Below, piece by piece: positions 19,243 through 29,927 of a stretch of 64,000 nt of DNA. The position numbers and the translations under genes were made by a program. Source of the stretch: Candidatus Zhuqueibacterota bacterium (lineage in GTDB: Bacteria; Zhuqueibacterota; Zhuqueibacteria; Residuimicrobiales; Residuimicrobiaceae); the NCBI GenBank assembly GCA_963169875.1, contig CAUJEL010000152.1, positions 1 through 64,000 on the forward strand. Reading direction: 5' to 3'. Position 1 is the first letter of the stretch. Each line of letters starts with the position of its first letter. The notes beneath the pieces are model-generated. The model was not told where the DNA came from, searched no databases, and saw nothing but the letters and a program-made list of their open reading frames with translations.

Positions 19243-20910
19243 ATGGCAAATAAAACAACACGCCGCAGTTTTATCAAGACCACGGCTGCATTATCAGCAG
19301 GCTTGCTGACGGGTTGCAGATTCTCAAACAGATTTGACATCATCATAAAAAGTGGTTGGGTATACGATGGCACGGGTGCACCTCCTGTGCTAAAAGATCT
19401 GGGGATAAAAGGTGACCGAATTGCCGCCATCGCTGATTTGGAAAATTCTTCCGCCGATCTAATCATCGATGCGCACAATCTCGCCGTGGCTCCGGGTTTT
19501 ATTGATATACACGCCCATACAGATAGTCGATTATTGGTCTGTCCTGAGGGCGACAGCAAGATATATCAGGGCGTCACCACGGAGATAGGCGGCAATTGCG
19601 GTTCTTCTCCCTTTCCTCTGAATGATGAAGATTTTCATGAAATGCATACTTCCAGTGTCGAGAAATATGGTATTGAGTTTAACTGGCGTAAACTGGACGG
19701 ATTTTTCCAAGCCCTGGAAGAGAGAAAAATGGGGATTAATTATGCAACATTTACAGGGCATGGAGATTTACGCGCCTTCGTCGTGGGGAAAAATGATGTT
19801 CCCGCGACCCCTGAACAATTAAACCGGATGCAGGCTATCCTTGCCGAATCCATGGAACACGGCAGCTTGGGCCTATCGACCGGGCTGGAATATGCGCCGG
19901 GCAGTTATGCATCAGCAGAAGAATTGATCGAGCTGTGTAAAATAGTATCAAAGAGGAATGGCGTATACGCCACCCACATGCGCAATGAAGATGACCGGGT
20001 GCTCGAAGCCATCACGGAAGCATTACGGATTTGCACAGAAGCAGGAGTATCCACCGAATTGTCCCATTTCAAAGCGTGCAATAAATCGAATTGGCCCAAA
20101 AAGGAAAAAATGCTCGAGATGCTCCACAATGCCCACGACGCCGGATTGCCGGTACACGCGGACAGATATCCCTACATTGCCTATTCGACCGGCCTGGCGC
20201 AATTCCTGCCGCTATCCGTTCGACAGGGTAGCGATGAAGAGGTACTGGCGAGATTGAAGGATGCGGCTTTTCATAAGGTGATAAAGGAGTATGCGCAAAG
20301 CAGAAGCACCAAGATTGGCGGATGGGACCGCGTGGTCATTGCTTCGTGTAAAAATCCAGAGGATGTAGTTTTCGAGGGCAAGTCCCTGCTGCAATGTGCA
20401 GAAGAAAAAAAAGGGGATCCGCTGGATGTTGTCATCGAACTGCTGATCAGGAATGATAAAAATGTGGACATAGTCGGATTTGCCATGGATGAAGATAATT
20501 TACGAAAAACGCTGCAATCAAATTTGATGATGATTGGTTCCGATGGGAGTGTGGCCTCTGTGCACGGGAAATTATCGGCGGGAAAACCCCATCCCAGATT
20601 TTATGGCACCTTTCCGCGGGTGCTGGGACGCTATTGCCGCGAGGGAAAATGGTTCGATTTGCAAACGGCGTTGAAAAAAATGACCAGCATGCCGGCAGAA
20701 AAACTGGGATTGAAAGGGAGAGGGAAAATCCAAAAAAATTATTTTGCCGATATCACCATCTTTGATCCGCAAACCATTATTGATAAAGCCACCTTCAGCG
20801 AACCCCATCAATATCCTGCGGGAATTGAATATGTCCTTGTCAGTGGCCAGCTGACCATTGACAAGGGAAAACACCTGGGAAAATATGCGGGTCATGTTTT
20901 AAAAATTTAA
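19243..20910 (+). CDS. N-acyl-D-amino-acid deacylase / D-aminoacylase (amidohydrolase family)
   Basis: Tat/lipobox-like leader 'TRRSFIKTTAALSAGLLTGC'; 'DIIIKSGWVYDGTGAPPVLKDLGIKGDRIAAI', 'VAPGFIDIHAHTDSRLL', 'GLSTGLEYAPGSYASAEELIELCKIV', 'ATHMRNEDDRVLEAI'. Confidence 0.9.
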   Translation: MANKTTRRSFIKTTAALSAGLLTGCRFSNRFDIIIKSGWVYDGTGAPPVLKDLGIKGDRIAAIADLENSSADLIIDAHNLAVAPGFIDIHAHTDSRLLVCPEGDSKIYQGVTTEIGGNCGSSPFPLNDEDFHEMHTSSVEKYGIEFNWRKLDGFFQALEERKMGINYATFTGHGDLRAFVVGKNDVPATPEQLNRMQAILAESMEHGSLGLSTGLEYAPGSYASAEELIELCKIVSKRNGVYATHMRNEDDRVLEAITEALRICTEAGVSTELSHFKACNKSNWPKKEKMLEMLHNAHDAGLPVHADRYPYIAYSTGLAQFLPLSVRQGSDEEVLARLKDAAFHKVIKEYAQSRSTKIGGWDRVVIASCKNPEDVVFEGKSLLQCAEEKKGDPLDVVIELLIRNDKNVDIVGFAMDEDNLRKTLQSNLMMIGSDGSVASVHGKLSAGKPHPRFYGTFPRVLGRYCREGKWFDLQTALKKMTSMPAEKLGLKGRGKIQKNYFADITIFDPQTIIDKATFSEPHQYPAGIEYVLVSGQLTIDKGKHLGKYAGHVLKI

Positions 20911-20943
20911 ATGACATTCTGCATTGGAAACACGGGAGTAATC

Positions 20944-21204
20944 ATGCATACCTTCATCCTCATGACCTTGGCTTTGATGATTACCACTTCGCATCCGGTT
21001 ACTGCCCAATCGTAGTTTGAACTCAAACCTGTGACGCCCAACGTTTTTCTCGCAGCCGCAGCGGAGCAGATGTTTGTCAACTGCAACTCTGCAGTTATTG
21101 TCCTCGAGGATGGAGTGCTCGTCGTGGACTCACAGGCAACGCCTGCCGCAGCCCGGGCGCTGATTGAGGAGATCGGGAAGGTGACCTCCAAGCCGATACG
21201 CTGA
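20944..21204 (+). pseudogene. Truncated MBL-fold hydrolase N-terminal remnant with in-frame amber stop
   Basis: MHTFILMTLALMITTSHPVTAQS*FELKPVTPNVFLAAAAEQMFVNCNSAVIVLEDGVLVVDSQATPAAARALIEEIGKVTSKPIR*: signal peptide, internal TAG, MBL-fold first beta sheets, and a stop just before the expected HxHxDH metal motif. Confidence 0.65.
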
Positions 21205-21236
21205 ACCCTACTTAATGACAAAGATGAGGTGTAGAG

Positions 21237-22190
21237 ATGGATAATCTTCGCGTTGCAACAGCACAATTCGAAAACAGAAGTGGAGATAAAGCATATAATC
21301 TTAATAGCATCGAAAGGTTGACCCAGAAAGCAGCTGCAGAGGGGGCCGATGTTATTGCATTTCATGAATGTTCCATAACAGGTTATACCTTTGCTCGGAA
21401 TCTATCATATAGTCAACTGATTGATATTGCAGAAAATATACCTGACGGCAAAAGTACTGAAAAATTAGTGGAAATGGCTGCGCTCAATAATATTACTATT
21501 CTAGCAGGCTTATTTGAAAAGGACGTCAGCAACGATTTATATAAAGCCTATATTTGTGTGGATAAAAATGGCCTTAAAGCAAAATACCGCAAGATACATC
21601 CATTCATCAACCCGTATTTAAAACCAGGGCATGAGTATGTTGTATTCGACATTAAAGGATGGAAATGTGGCATTTTGATATGTTATGATAACAATATCAT
21701 TGAAAATGTTCGAGCCACGGCACTCCTTGGTGCTGAAATCATATTCATGCCACATGTGACGATGTGTACCCCTTCAACAAGACCAGGTGCAGGATTTGTC
21801 GATCCGAAATTATGGGAAAACAGGATCAATGATCCAACATCTTTACGAATAGAATTTGATGGATTGAAAGGACGCGCCTGGCTGATGAAATGGCTTCCGG
21901 CACGAGCCTATGACAATGGAATTTATGTAATATTTTCAAACCCGATAGGAATGGATCATGATCAACTCAAGAATGGATGTTCAATGATTATCGATCCATT
22001 TGGAGATATCATAGCCGAATGTCGAAGCTTTGATGATGAGTACGCAATTGGCAATTTATCATATGGCAAAATATCCGATTCCGGAGGATATAGATACAGA
22101 ATGGCCAGAAAGCCTGAATTATTCAGAAAAATAATTGGCCAGGAACACATGTCAGTCCAAAATGTCGTATGGATGAAAAAAGAGTCGTAG
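21237..22190 (+). CDS. Carbon-nitrogen hydrolase (nitrilase superfamily)
   Basis: 'LRVATAQFENRSGDKAYNLNSIERLTQKAAAEGADVIAFHECSITGY', 'KAKYRKIHPF', 'CGILICYDNNIIENVRATALLGAEIIFMPH': Glu, Lys and Cys catalytic positions present. Confidence 0.92.
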   Translation: MDNLRVATAQFENRSGDKAYNLNSIERLTQKAAAEGADVIAFHECSITGYTFARNLSYSQLIDIAENIPDGKSTEKLVEMAALNNITILAGLFEKDVSNDLYKAYICVDKNGLKAKYRKIHPFINPYLKPGHEYVVFDIKGWKCGILICYDNNIIENVRATALLGAEIIFMPHVTMCTPSTRPGAGFVDPKLWENRINDPTSLRIEFDGLKGRAWLMKWLPARAYDNGIYVIFSNPIGMDHDQLKNGCSMIIDPFGDIIAECRSFDDEYAIGNLSYGKISDSGGYRYRMARKPELFRKIIGQEHMSVQNVVWMKKES

Positions 22191-22277
22191 GGTGGGATTA
22201 AGCCTACCCCATTTTCAAAGAAGCAAGTCCTCTCTCCTCCTGGAAACTGACGAAAAGGGAGCGAATTTTTAACTTTT

Positions 22278-22493
22278 GTGTTTCCAAGCTCCAGCCCGGG
22301 AATAATAAACATCAGGCAGGCCGCAGGAGCGGCCGGATGGCTCCTGTCAAGAATCACTAATGAATGTCCAGCCTGGTCACCCGATGGGAACCGGCTTGCA
22401 TTTGCGAGTGGTCGAACAGGAAGAGGGGACATTTTCATCATGGAGATTGACAAAGAGAGAGTCAAGGCGGACTTGAAGTCACTCAATCAATGA
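22278..22493 (+). pseudogene. PD40/TolB-type beta-propeller remnant
   Basis: Single repeat 'SRITNECPAWSPDGNRLAFASGRTGRGDIFIMEI' in a 71-aa ORF without the rest of a propeller. Confidence 0.45.
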
Positions 22494-22963
22494 GCCGCAT
22501 GATTGTCGTCAACAGGACCATGAGGGAGACGGTCAAATTTCATGCGCACCACACCCTCCGAAACACGGACGACTGAATGGAACTGGTAGTACCCGCATCG
22601 AAAAGCCAGGGGCCGCCGCAACGCCGGACTGACCCATTGAGAAGAGGCTGGAGGCGCGCAGCAAGGCTTCCATGCCAGAATGGGAAAGGAGTGACTCATG
22701 TCTGGCTACTATAAATGACTTGATCTCGGATGCGTTATCAGTAACTACTGAATACCAGGCTTGGTCACTCACAGCAGACCAAGGCGCAGGTATTCAATGG
22801 AGTATCATATATCTGTTTCAGCCGCAGCTCTGGCTGCAAAAGGTCGCAGACGGCCGGAGTATCCTCCCACGCCTCGCATATTAGTGTGCTATTTTTATGT
22901 TTCGTGATTCACAAAACTGTGACCCGGGTCCTAAAAAACTCCTGCGGTGCATTTTGTCTGCGC

Positions 22964-25672
22964 TCACTTTTTTCTTCTCCGGGCCCATTTTTCCACCTCG
23001 ACAACGATGTAGCCGAGGAATCCCACGCCAACCGCCAGGCCCCAGTCGCGCAGCGATATGGGCGCGCTGGCCAGCGTGCTGTTCATGAACGGCACATAGG
23101 TGAACAGCAGCTGCAGCAGGATCATCACGGCGATGCCAATCACGATCCAGCGATTGCTGAACACCCCCAGATGCAGGAATGATTTCGTCAGGGAGCGGCA
23201 ATTCAACAGATAAAACACTTCGATCATCACCACGGTGTTTACAGCGATGGTGCGCGCCTGGGCGATGCCGGCACCGAGGTGTAACGACAATTTATACAAC
23301 GCAAAGGCGCCGGTGGTGATGATGCCGCCGACAAGGAGCAAGCGCACGATTAACTCATTGGTGAGGATGGGCGCATTGGGGGCCCGCGGCTGACGCCGCA
23401 TGATATCGGGTTCCTTGAGCTCCATGGCCAACGTCAGACCCAGGACGCTGGCGGTGACGGTGTTGATCCAGAGAATATGTACGGGCAATATCGGCAGTGC
23501 GACGCCGGCCAGGATGGCCAGCATGATGATCAGCCCCTCGCCGATATTGGTGGGTATCGTCCAAACGATGATTTTTGTCAGGTTGTCGAAAACGCCGCGG
23601 CCTTCTTCAACAGCCGCCTCGATGGTGGCAAAGTTATCATCGGTCAGGACCATGTCCGCGGCTTCCTTGGCGACATCGGTGCCGGTGATACCCATGGCGA
23701 TGCCGATATCCGCCTGTTTCAACGCCGGACCGTCGTTGACGCCATCGCCGGTCATGGCGACGACGTTGCCGCGCGACTGCAAGGCTTCGACAAGCCGCAG
23801 TTTTTGTTCCGGCGTCACCCGCGCGAACACTGCCACATCTCCCGCTGCTTCAATCAGCTGCTCGTCGGTATAGTCTGCCATTTCCCCACCACTCAGCACA
23901 CAATCCTGCGCCGGCGTGCCGTCCGCACAGGGTTGGGCGATGCCGATTTGCGCGCCTATGGCCGCGGCGGTCAGTGCGTGATCGCCGGTGATCATTTTGA
24001 CGTGGATGCCGGCAGCCTGACAAGCGCGCACCGCGCTGATGGCCTCCTGCCGTGGCGGATCGATCATCCCCTGGAGCCCGAAAAAGGTCAGACCGCCCTG
24101 GATCGATTCATGAGCCACTGTCATGGTGTCCGGCGGCACCACCAGGCCCGCAAAAGCCAACACGCGCAGGCCGCGTTTGGCCATATCGGCTACGGCAGCT
24201 TCAACCGTCCTGGCATCGAGCGCTACGGGTTCACCCGCCTCATCCAGCGCCGCGGTACATTTGTTCAATATGGCTTCAACCGCACCTTTGATGAATAGTA
24301 TCTTGCCGCCATCCGGCGCGGTATGCAGGGTTGCCATGTACTGATAGCTGGAGTCAAAGGGGATGGCATCCAGGCGCGGATAGCGGGCGGCGGCGTCTTC
24401 TGTCGCCAGGCCGGCCTTGTTCGCCGCCACGATCAACGCCACCTCCGTCGGATCTCCCTGCGCCTGCCATTGCCCGTCGCTCTGCACCAGAACGCTGTCG
24501 TTACACAGTAATCCCGCCTGCAGGCACTTCTCCACACCGCGAGACAAGGATATCGTTTGCCCCTGTCTCTGCAACTCACCCCTGGGCTCGTAACCGCTAC
24601 CGGTAATGTGGTACATCTCTGTACCAACGAAAATATTCTGCACCATCATCTGGTTCTGGGTCAAGGTGCCGGTCTTGTCGGAACAGACCACCGTCACGCT
24701 GCCCAGCGTTTCCACGGCCGGCAGCTTGCGGATGATGGCGCGACGCCGCGCCATGCGCGCGACGCCGATCGCCAGAGTCACCGTCAGCGCCGCAGGCAAG
24801 CCTTCGGGTATCATGGCGACCGCCAGTGCCACCACAGCTGAAAAGGTCTCCGCAGCCGATTGTCCGCGCAGCAAGCCGATGACAAAGGTCAGAACGCTTA
24901 AAGAGAGGATGGCGTACAGCACTATATGGCTGAAATGGGCGATTTTTCGCGTCAGAGGCGTTTGCAATTCCCGCGCTGCGGAGATCAGTGCGGATATGCG
25001 GCCGATCTCGGTGCTGTCTCCGACGGCTGTGACGATGCCTGTACCCTGTCCGAACGTGACCAGTGTCGACGCATAGGCCATGTTGCGCCGCTCCGCAAGG
25101 ACCGTATCGGAGGCCAGAGTGGTCTCCAGTGATTTTTGCACCGGCATGGATTCGCCCGTCAGGGACGCCTCGGCGATCTGGAGATCGCGCGCCCGCAACA
25201 GCCTCAGGTCGGCGGGCACTTTGCTGCCAGCCTGCAATTGCACAATATCTCCGGGCGTCAATTCGGAGGCCGGTATCCTCTGCACACGGCCGGCGCGGAC
25301 AACGGTCGCCTCGGTGGTCATCACCTGCGCCAGGGCCTCGATGGCCTTTTCTGCTTTGGATTCCTGCAGGTAGCCGATGACGGCATTGATGAGCACAACG
25401 GCAAAAATGATGGCGGCATCCAGCGGATCCTTGATCAAAAGGGTGATGATACTGGATGCAATTAAAATGAGAATGAGCGGATTGTTGAATTGCAGCAGAA
25501 ATCGCAGCAACGGAGATTTGCCTTTTTTCGGCGTCAACACATTGTCGCCAAAATGCTCGCGGCGATGCTTGATCTCAAAAATATCCAGGCCATCCTGAAG
25601 ATTGCTGCCTAATAGCTCGAGTACTTCCTCCTCCGGCAAATGGTGCCAGTGTTTGCCGATGATGGTCTGCAT
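22964..25672 (-). CDS. Cation-translocating P-type ATPase (Ca2+/SERCA-PMR1-like)
   Basis: 'TVVCSDKTGTLTQNQMMV', 'LTGESMPVQKS', 'AMTGDGVNDGPALKQADIGIAMG', 'VAMIPEGLPAALTVTLAIGVARMARRRAIIRKLPAVETLG'. Confidence 0.96.
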   Translation of the reverse strand: MQTIIGKHWHHLPEEEVLELLGSNLQDGLDIFEIKHRREHFGDNVLTPKKGKSPLLRFLLQFNNPLILILIASSIITLLIKDPLDAAIIFAVVLINAVIGYLQESKAEKAIEALAQVMTTEATVVRAGRVQRIPASELTPGDIVQLQAGSKVPADLRLLRARDLQIAEASLTGESMPVQKSLETTLASDTVLAERRNMAYASTLVTFGQGTGIVTAVGDSTEIGRISALISAARELQTPLTRKIAHFSHIVLYAILSLSVLTFVIGLLRGQSAAETFSAVVALAVAMIPEGLPAALTVTLAIGVARMARRRAIIRKLPAVETLGSVTVVCSDKTGTLTQNQMMVQNIFVGTEMYHITGSGYEPRGELQRQGQTISLSRGVEKCLQAGLLCNDSVLVQSDGQWQAQGDPTEVALIVAANKAGLATEDAAARYPRLDAIPFDSSYQYMATLHTAPDGGKILFIKGAVEAILNKCTAALDEAGEPVALDARTVEAAVADMAKRGLRVLAFAGLVVPPDTMTVAHESIQGGLTFFGLQGMIDPPRQEAISAVRACQAAGIHVKMITGDHALTAAAIGAQIGIAQPCADGTPAQDCVLSGGEMADYTDEQLIEAAGDVAVFARVTPEQKLRLVEALQSRGNVVAMTGDGVNDGPALKQADIGIAMGITGTDVAKEAADMVLTDDNFATIEAAVEEGRGVFDNLTKIIVWTIPTNIGEGLIIMLAILAGVALPILPVHILWINTVTASVLGLTLAMELKEPDIMRRQPRAPNAPILTNELIVRLLLVGGIITTGAFALYKLSLHLGAGIAQARTIAVNTVVMIEVFYLLNCRSLTKSFLHLGVFSNRWIVIGIAVMILLQLLFTYVPFMNSTLASAPISLRDWGLAVGVGFLGYIVVEVEKWARRRKK

Positions 25673-25857
25673 GATACCTCCGGGTATGATGTTAGTGAGA
25701 AAGATCCGGATTCTGCCGGAGAACCCATCTCATCCCATCGCCCCTGTTGGCAGAGGCGTCGATGGTAGAACAATTGTCATAGCAGGATCCGGCATCCTCT
25801 GATACGCACATGACGCTGGCTGGATCTTGGCGATCATTCTTTGCTAAACCTGTGCGC

Positions 25858-26280
25858 TCAGCCATCACTCAACGACTTGTTGCGATGCATTACCTTGATC
25901 ATATAATGAGCGCCCGATAAAGCGGCGATGATCGCGGCAATACCCAACAGTTGCAGAGGATGATATTCCTTGACGTCGAGAATGATGACCTTGCGCGCAA
26001 TGGCGATGATGGCCACTTCCACCACGACCTCGACATGGACGACATGCTCGATTACATACGCCTTGATGGTCTCCAGCAGTTCCACCCCGATCAAGACCAG
26101 CAGAAAGAAACCGAATATGTCCAGCAATTCATTGATGTCGAGCAACGCGATGGGCGGCGTGATGATATCCTTGACGATGATATAGCCCAGTTCAAGCGTA
26201 GCCAGGAGGACGATGAGCACCATCAACATCACCAGGGTGATAATGATGGTTTTTTCGAAATATTTGAGCGAGATATTCAT
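25858..26280 (-). CDS. PsiE-family membrane protein (phosphate-starvation-inducible E-like)
   Basis: 'IALLDINELLDIFGFFLLVLIGVELLETIKAYVIEHVVHVEVVVEVAIIAIARKVIILDVKEY' is the conserved PsiE core. Confidence 0.85.
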   Translation of the reverse strand: MNISLKYFEKTIIITLVMLMVLIVLLATLELGYIIVKDIITPPIALLDINELLDIFGFFLLVLIGVELLETIKAYVIEHVVHVEVVVEVAIIAIARKVIILDVKEYHPLQLLGIAAIIAALSGAHYMIKVMHRNKSLSDG

Positions 26281-26863
26281 TTTGGCTGTTTTCCCGTTAT
26301 GCGCAAAACAAAGACTGATTCGATATCTTCAGGATAGTTCGGCAGCCTGGAGACGCCACAACACCCTTCAAATTTTCCAGCTAACGCCGAACTTGCCTAA
26401 TAAATGAATTTACAAGATTAACTTTTAAATTCAAGGTTTATTTCACCGATGAGCAAAGAGGGGGTGGCAAGAAATGGGGAAGACTAAATTAATAGCCTGA
26501 AGTATTCACCGCTGAGAAAGCAGAGACGGGCAAAGAAAAGAAAAACAAATAACAGCAATGATAGCAACTGTTTTGATTGAGATTATATTCATATCATGAG
26601 CATTCTATAATCCCAACGTAAACAGCCCGGCCACTCCGGCGCACCCGGTGGTTTATGAACAGAGCAAGGTTAGACAGTTATTTATGTAATATGTGTTTTT
26701 TCATAAAAAATGCCGTTGCAATCCACCCAGCCCCTTTTTTTATCCGAAGCAACCTCATGTATCCGATTTGGGATCACTTGGAAAAGGGCTATCTCCGCGG
26801 ACCACTGACGGCCTTTTCGGGTACAGGGGGGGGCGGCTGCGGTTCTCGCGGAAGTGACTGTCA

Positions 26864-26973
26864 CCTGGCCGCATTCAGTTCCAACTACCAGCGATTGCTG
26901 ATCCGCACCTGGCGCACCTGCCAGCTCTCTTTAGCAGCCGCCTGGCCGCATTCAGTTCCAACCACCGGCGATG
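26864..26973. repeat. Short imperfect direct repeat, two copies of cctggccgcattcagttccaac[t/c]acc[a/g]gcgat 77 bp apart
   Basis: Copies start at 26864 and 26941, read directly. Confidence 0.8.
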
Positions 26974-27209
26974 GCGACGGAAACGGTGTCATGTGGGTGG
27001 CCCTTCTTCAGGCATCGCCCTTTCAGGAATTCTGCTTGTTTTTCTTTGTGCTATTGTTTATTTTCATTCTTTAAGCACCAATCAAACTGCAACATCACAA
27101 CCTGCGTTGTTTTGCCATCCAGCAAAAGCTGCGCCGGTTGATCAAAACCATTCATTGAGAAGTACCGGTTCGGCAAAAACAGATTATTTAAACAAGGGAT
27201 GACATCATC

Positions 27210-29837
27210 ATGCTCAGGCCCACAAAGCGATATCTTCGAAATCTGGGATTGTCCTACAAGCTGATTCTTTATTTGTTTCCGAGTATCGGCATCATTTATC
27301 TGGTCGCGTTTGTATACACCTACCATAATTCCCGAATCATTGTTGAAAAAAACCTTAAAGTGAACGCTGAATCTGTGACAATGGCCAAGGCGATCGAGAT
27401 CGATAACGCATTGACCGCCATACGCAGAATCCCGGACAATTTCGCGAAAATCATCGAATCCTACGATTATTCCAAAGAAGAGTTGATCAAACTTTTACGC
27501 CAGATCGTGGAGAACAATCCGGAAATCTACGGCACGGCGTTAGCATTGCAGCCGTCGGGATCTCAGGACATGGCAGAACATTTTGCCTGCTATCTCTATC
27601 GCAAAGAGGCTGAAATCAAACTGAAAACGATTGAAAACGACCATTTGGGCGATTTCGGCAGTGATTGGTATCGCGCGGCCAAGGAAGCCAATGGCCCCAT
27701 CTGGAGCGAACCTTTTCAGGAAAAAAACAGCGAGATGATGATAACCTACGCGCTGCCGCTCTATCGCTATGTCGCGGGCGAAAAAAGTTTTATCGGCGTA
27801 TTAATGGTCGACATCCTGTTGAACTGGCTGCAGCCGTACTTTGACGCCATCAGACTTTACGAGACCGGGTATGGTTTCCTCATCTCGTCCCAAGGGACTC
27901 TGGTCGCGCATCCGGACTCGGCGCGTATTCTCAAGCAAACCATTTTCAGCATCGCCAAAGCACAGAGATCTGAACAATTGCGCATCATCGGCGAAAATAT
28001 GGTACGCGGCAACAAGAGTTTCGCGGAAATTGAATACCATAACCTGATGACCGGTAAATCAAGCTGGATCGCCTATGCACCGGTGCCGGTTACCGGCTGG
28101 TCCATTGGTATGGTCTTTCCGGTCGATGAATTCATGTCCGACGTCAATAAATTGAACATCAACTTGATTTATCTTGGATTCGGCGGGCTGATCATCGTTT
28201 TAGCGGTGGTTGCCATGATTTCGCGATCCATCATCAGACCGCTGCGGCAGTTGACGCGCGCCGCCTCTCAACTGGCTGCCGGCAACTTTGATATGCAGCT
28301 GCCGTCCCGGCGGGGCATGGATGAAATAGGCCGCTTGAAAGAGGCATTCATCACCATGCAACAGGCGCTGGCCTCGACGATTCGCGATCTCAGGGAAGCG
28401 TCCGCCAAACTGGAAGAGTACAGCCACACGCTGGAGCAGAGGGTTCAAGAGCGGACCGAAGAGCTCAGGATTAAAAACGATGAACTGGACATTGCCTTTA
28501 ATAATGTGAGCACCCTGAATGAAATCGGCAAGAAAATTACCTCCACTTTAAACATCGACGAGTTCCATGAACTGGTCTATCAACAGGTGAACTCGCTCAT
28601 GGATGCTGCCAGCCTGCTGATTATGGTGTATAATGAAACAGAGCAAAAACTCGAGTGCAAACTATCCATAGAAAAAGGGGTGCGCCTGGAAAATTTTTCC
28701 ATTTCCATGGAGGAAAAAGACCGTTTTGCGGTTTGGTGCGTCGAACATGCGCAGCCCATTTTTATGAATGATGTTGCAAACGAATGGCACAACTATGTCA
28801 GCCATCGCGCCAAGCCCAAAGTCGGTGAGGCCGTTGCCTCGCTCATCTATATTCCCTTGATGATGGAAAACCGGGTGTTGGGCGTTCTTTCCGCGCAGAG
28901 TTTTAAGAAAAACGCCTATAAGGAATATCAATTCAACATGCTGAGCAGTCTGGCCAATTTTGTCGCCATCGCGCTGGAAAACGCGCTGGCCTATGCCAGG
29001 ATTAATCGGGCGAACGCGGACTTGAAGGCGGCGCAGGCGCAGCTGGTGGTGTCGGAAAAAATGGCATCGCTGGGACAATTGACCGCCGGCATAGCGCATG
29101 AAATCAAAAATCCACTGAACTTTGTCAACAATTTTGCCGAATTGACGGTGGGACTCTCCGACGAACTGAACGCAGAAGCGGCCAAGTGGTCCGCTCGCCT
29201 ATCGGAAGAGGAACGGCAATATCTGGACGAGATCATAAGCGACATCCGTTCCAATGCACAACGCATCAACGACCACGGCAAACGCGCCGACAGCATTGTC
29301 AAAGGCATGTTGCTGCATTCGCGCGGCAAATCCGGCGACCGCCAGCTGACGGACATCAATGCACTACTGGCCGAATATATTAACCTCGGCTATCACGGCA
29401 TGCGCGCGGTTGACAGCGGATTCAATATTGAAATCGATGCCGAGTACGATACGTCCATCGGCGAAATCATGATGGTTCCTCAGGATATCGGCCGGGTTTT
29501 TCTCAATATCATCAACAACGGCTGCCAATCGACCACGCTGAAAAAACATCAGCAGCAACAGGCTTATGCTCCCAAACTGATCGTCCGAACCAGACTGATC
29601 GGCGACCAGGTCGAAATACGCATACACGATAACGGCCTTGGTATCCCGCAGGAGATTCTCGACAAGGTTTTTGAGCCGTTCTTTACCACCAAGCCGCCGG
29701 GACAGGGAACCGGGCTGGGGCTTTCGATCAGTTACGAAATCATCGTACAGCAACACGGCGGCAAATTAATGATTGAATCCAAGGCCGGAGAATATGCCGA
29801 ATTCATCATCCAGCTGCCTCACGCGGCGGGAGCCTAA
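27210..29837 (+). CDS. Sensor histidine kinase (dCache-like sensor, HAMP, GAF, HisKA/HATPase)
   Basis: Two TMs around an extracytoplasmic '[25 protein letters not shown]...[15 protein letters not shown]' sensor; HAMP '[23 protein letters not shown]'; GAF; '[28 protein letters not shown]'; '[34 protein letters not shown]'. Confidence 0.95.
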   Translation: MLRPTKRYLRNLGLSYKLILYLFPSIGIIYLVAFVYTYHNSRIIVEKNLKVNAESVTMAKAIEIDNALTAIRRIPDNFAKIIESYDYSKEELIKLLRQIVENNPEIYGTALALQPSGSQDMAEHFACYLYRKEAEIKLKTIENDHLGDFGSDWYRAAKEANGPIWSEPFQEKNSEMMITYALPLYRYVAGEKSFIGVLMVDILLNWLQPYFDAIRLYETGYGFLISSQGTLVAHPDSARILKQTIFSIAKAQRSEQLRIIGENMVRGNKSFAEIEYHNLMTGKSSWIAYAPVPVTGWSIGMVFPVDEFMSDVNKLNINLIYLGFGGLIIVLAVVAMISRSIIRPLRQLTRAASQLAAGNFDMQLPSRRGMDEIGRLKEAFITMQQALASTIRDLREASAKLEEYSHTLEQRVQERTEELRIKNDELDIAFNNVSTLNEIGKKITSTLNIDEFHELVYQQVNSLMDAASLLIMVYNETEQKLECKLSIEKGVRLENFSISMEEKDRFAVWCVEHAQPIFMNDVANEWHNYVSHRAKPKVGEAVASLIYIPLMMENRVLGVLSAQSFKKNAYKEYQFNMLSSLANFVAIALENALAYARINRANADLKAAQAQLVVSEKMASLGQLTAGIAHEIKNPLNFVNNFAELTVGLSDELNAEAAKWSARLSEEERQYLDEIISDIRSNAQRINDHGKRADSIVKGMLLHSRGKSGDRQLTDINALLAEYINLGYHGMRAVDSGFNIEIDAEYDTSIGEIMMVPQDIGRVFLNIINNGCQSTTLKKHQQQQAYAPKLIVRTRLIGDQVEIRIHDNGLGIPQEILDKVFEPFFTTKPPGQGTGLGLSISYEIIVQQHGGKLMIESKAGEYAEFIIQLPHAAGA

Positions 29838-29895
29838 ACCATCGTTTTCGCCATGTCTCCTCACGCAGCGCCGCATCAACCTTGATAACATGAAT

Positions 29896-29920
29896 GTCTC
29901 TGTTTCAGAAATACAGAGAC
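29896..29920. other. Hairpin between convergent genes (possible terminator)
   Basis: GTCTCTGT-N9-ACAGAGAC, perfect 8-bp stem between the histidine kinase stop and the antiporter stop; no clear T-tract. Confidence 0.4.
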
Positions 29921-29927
29921 CGCATAA

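Noticed and set aside
22487-22884. Small ORFs on both strands downstream of the PD40 remnant
   Set aside because: No recognisable domain or ribosome-binding site; treated as non-coding or decayed sequence.
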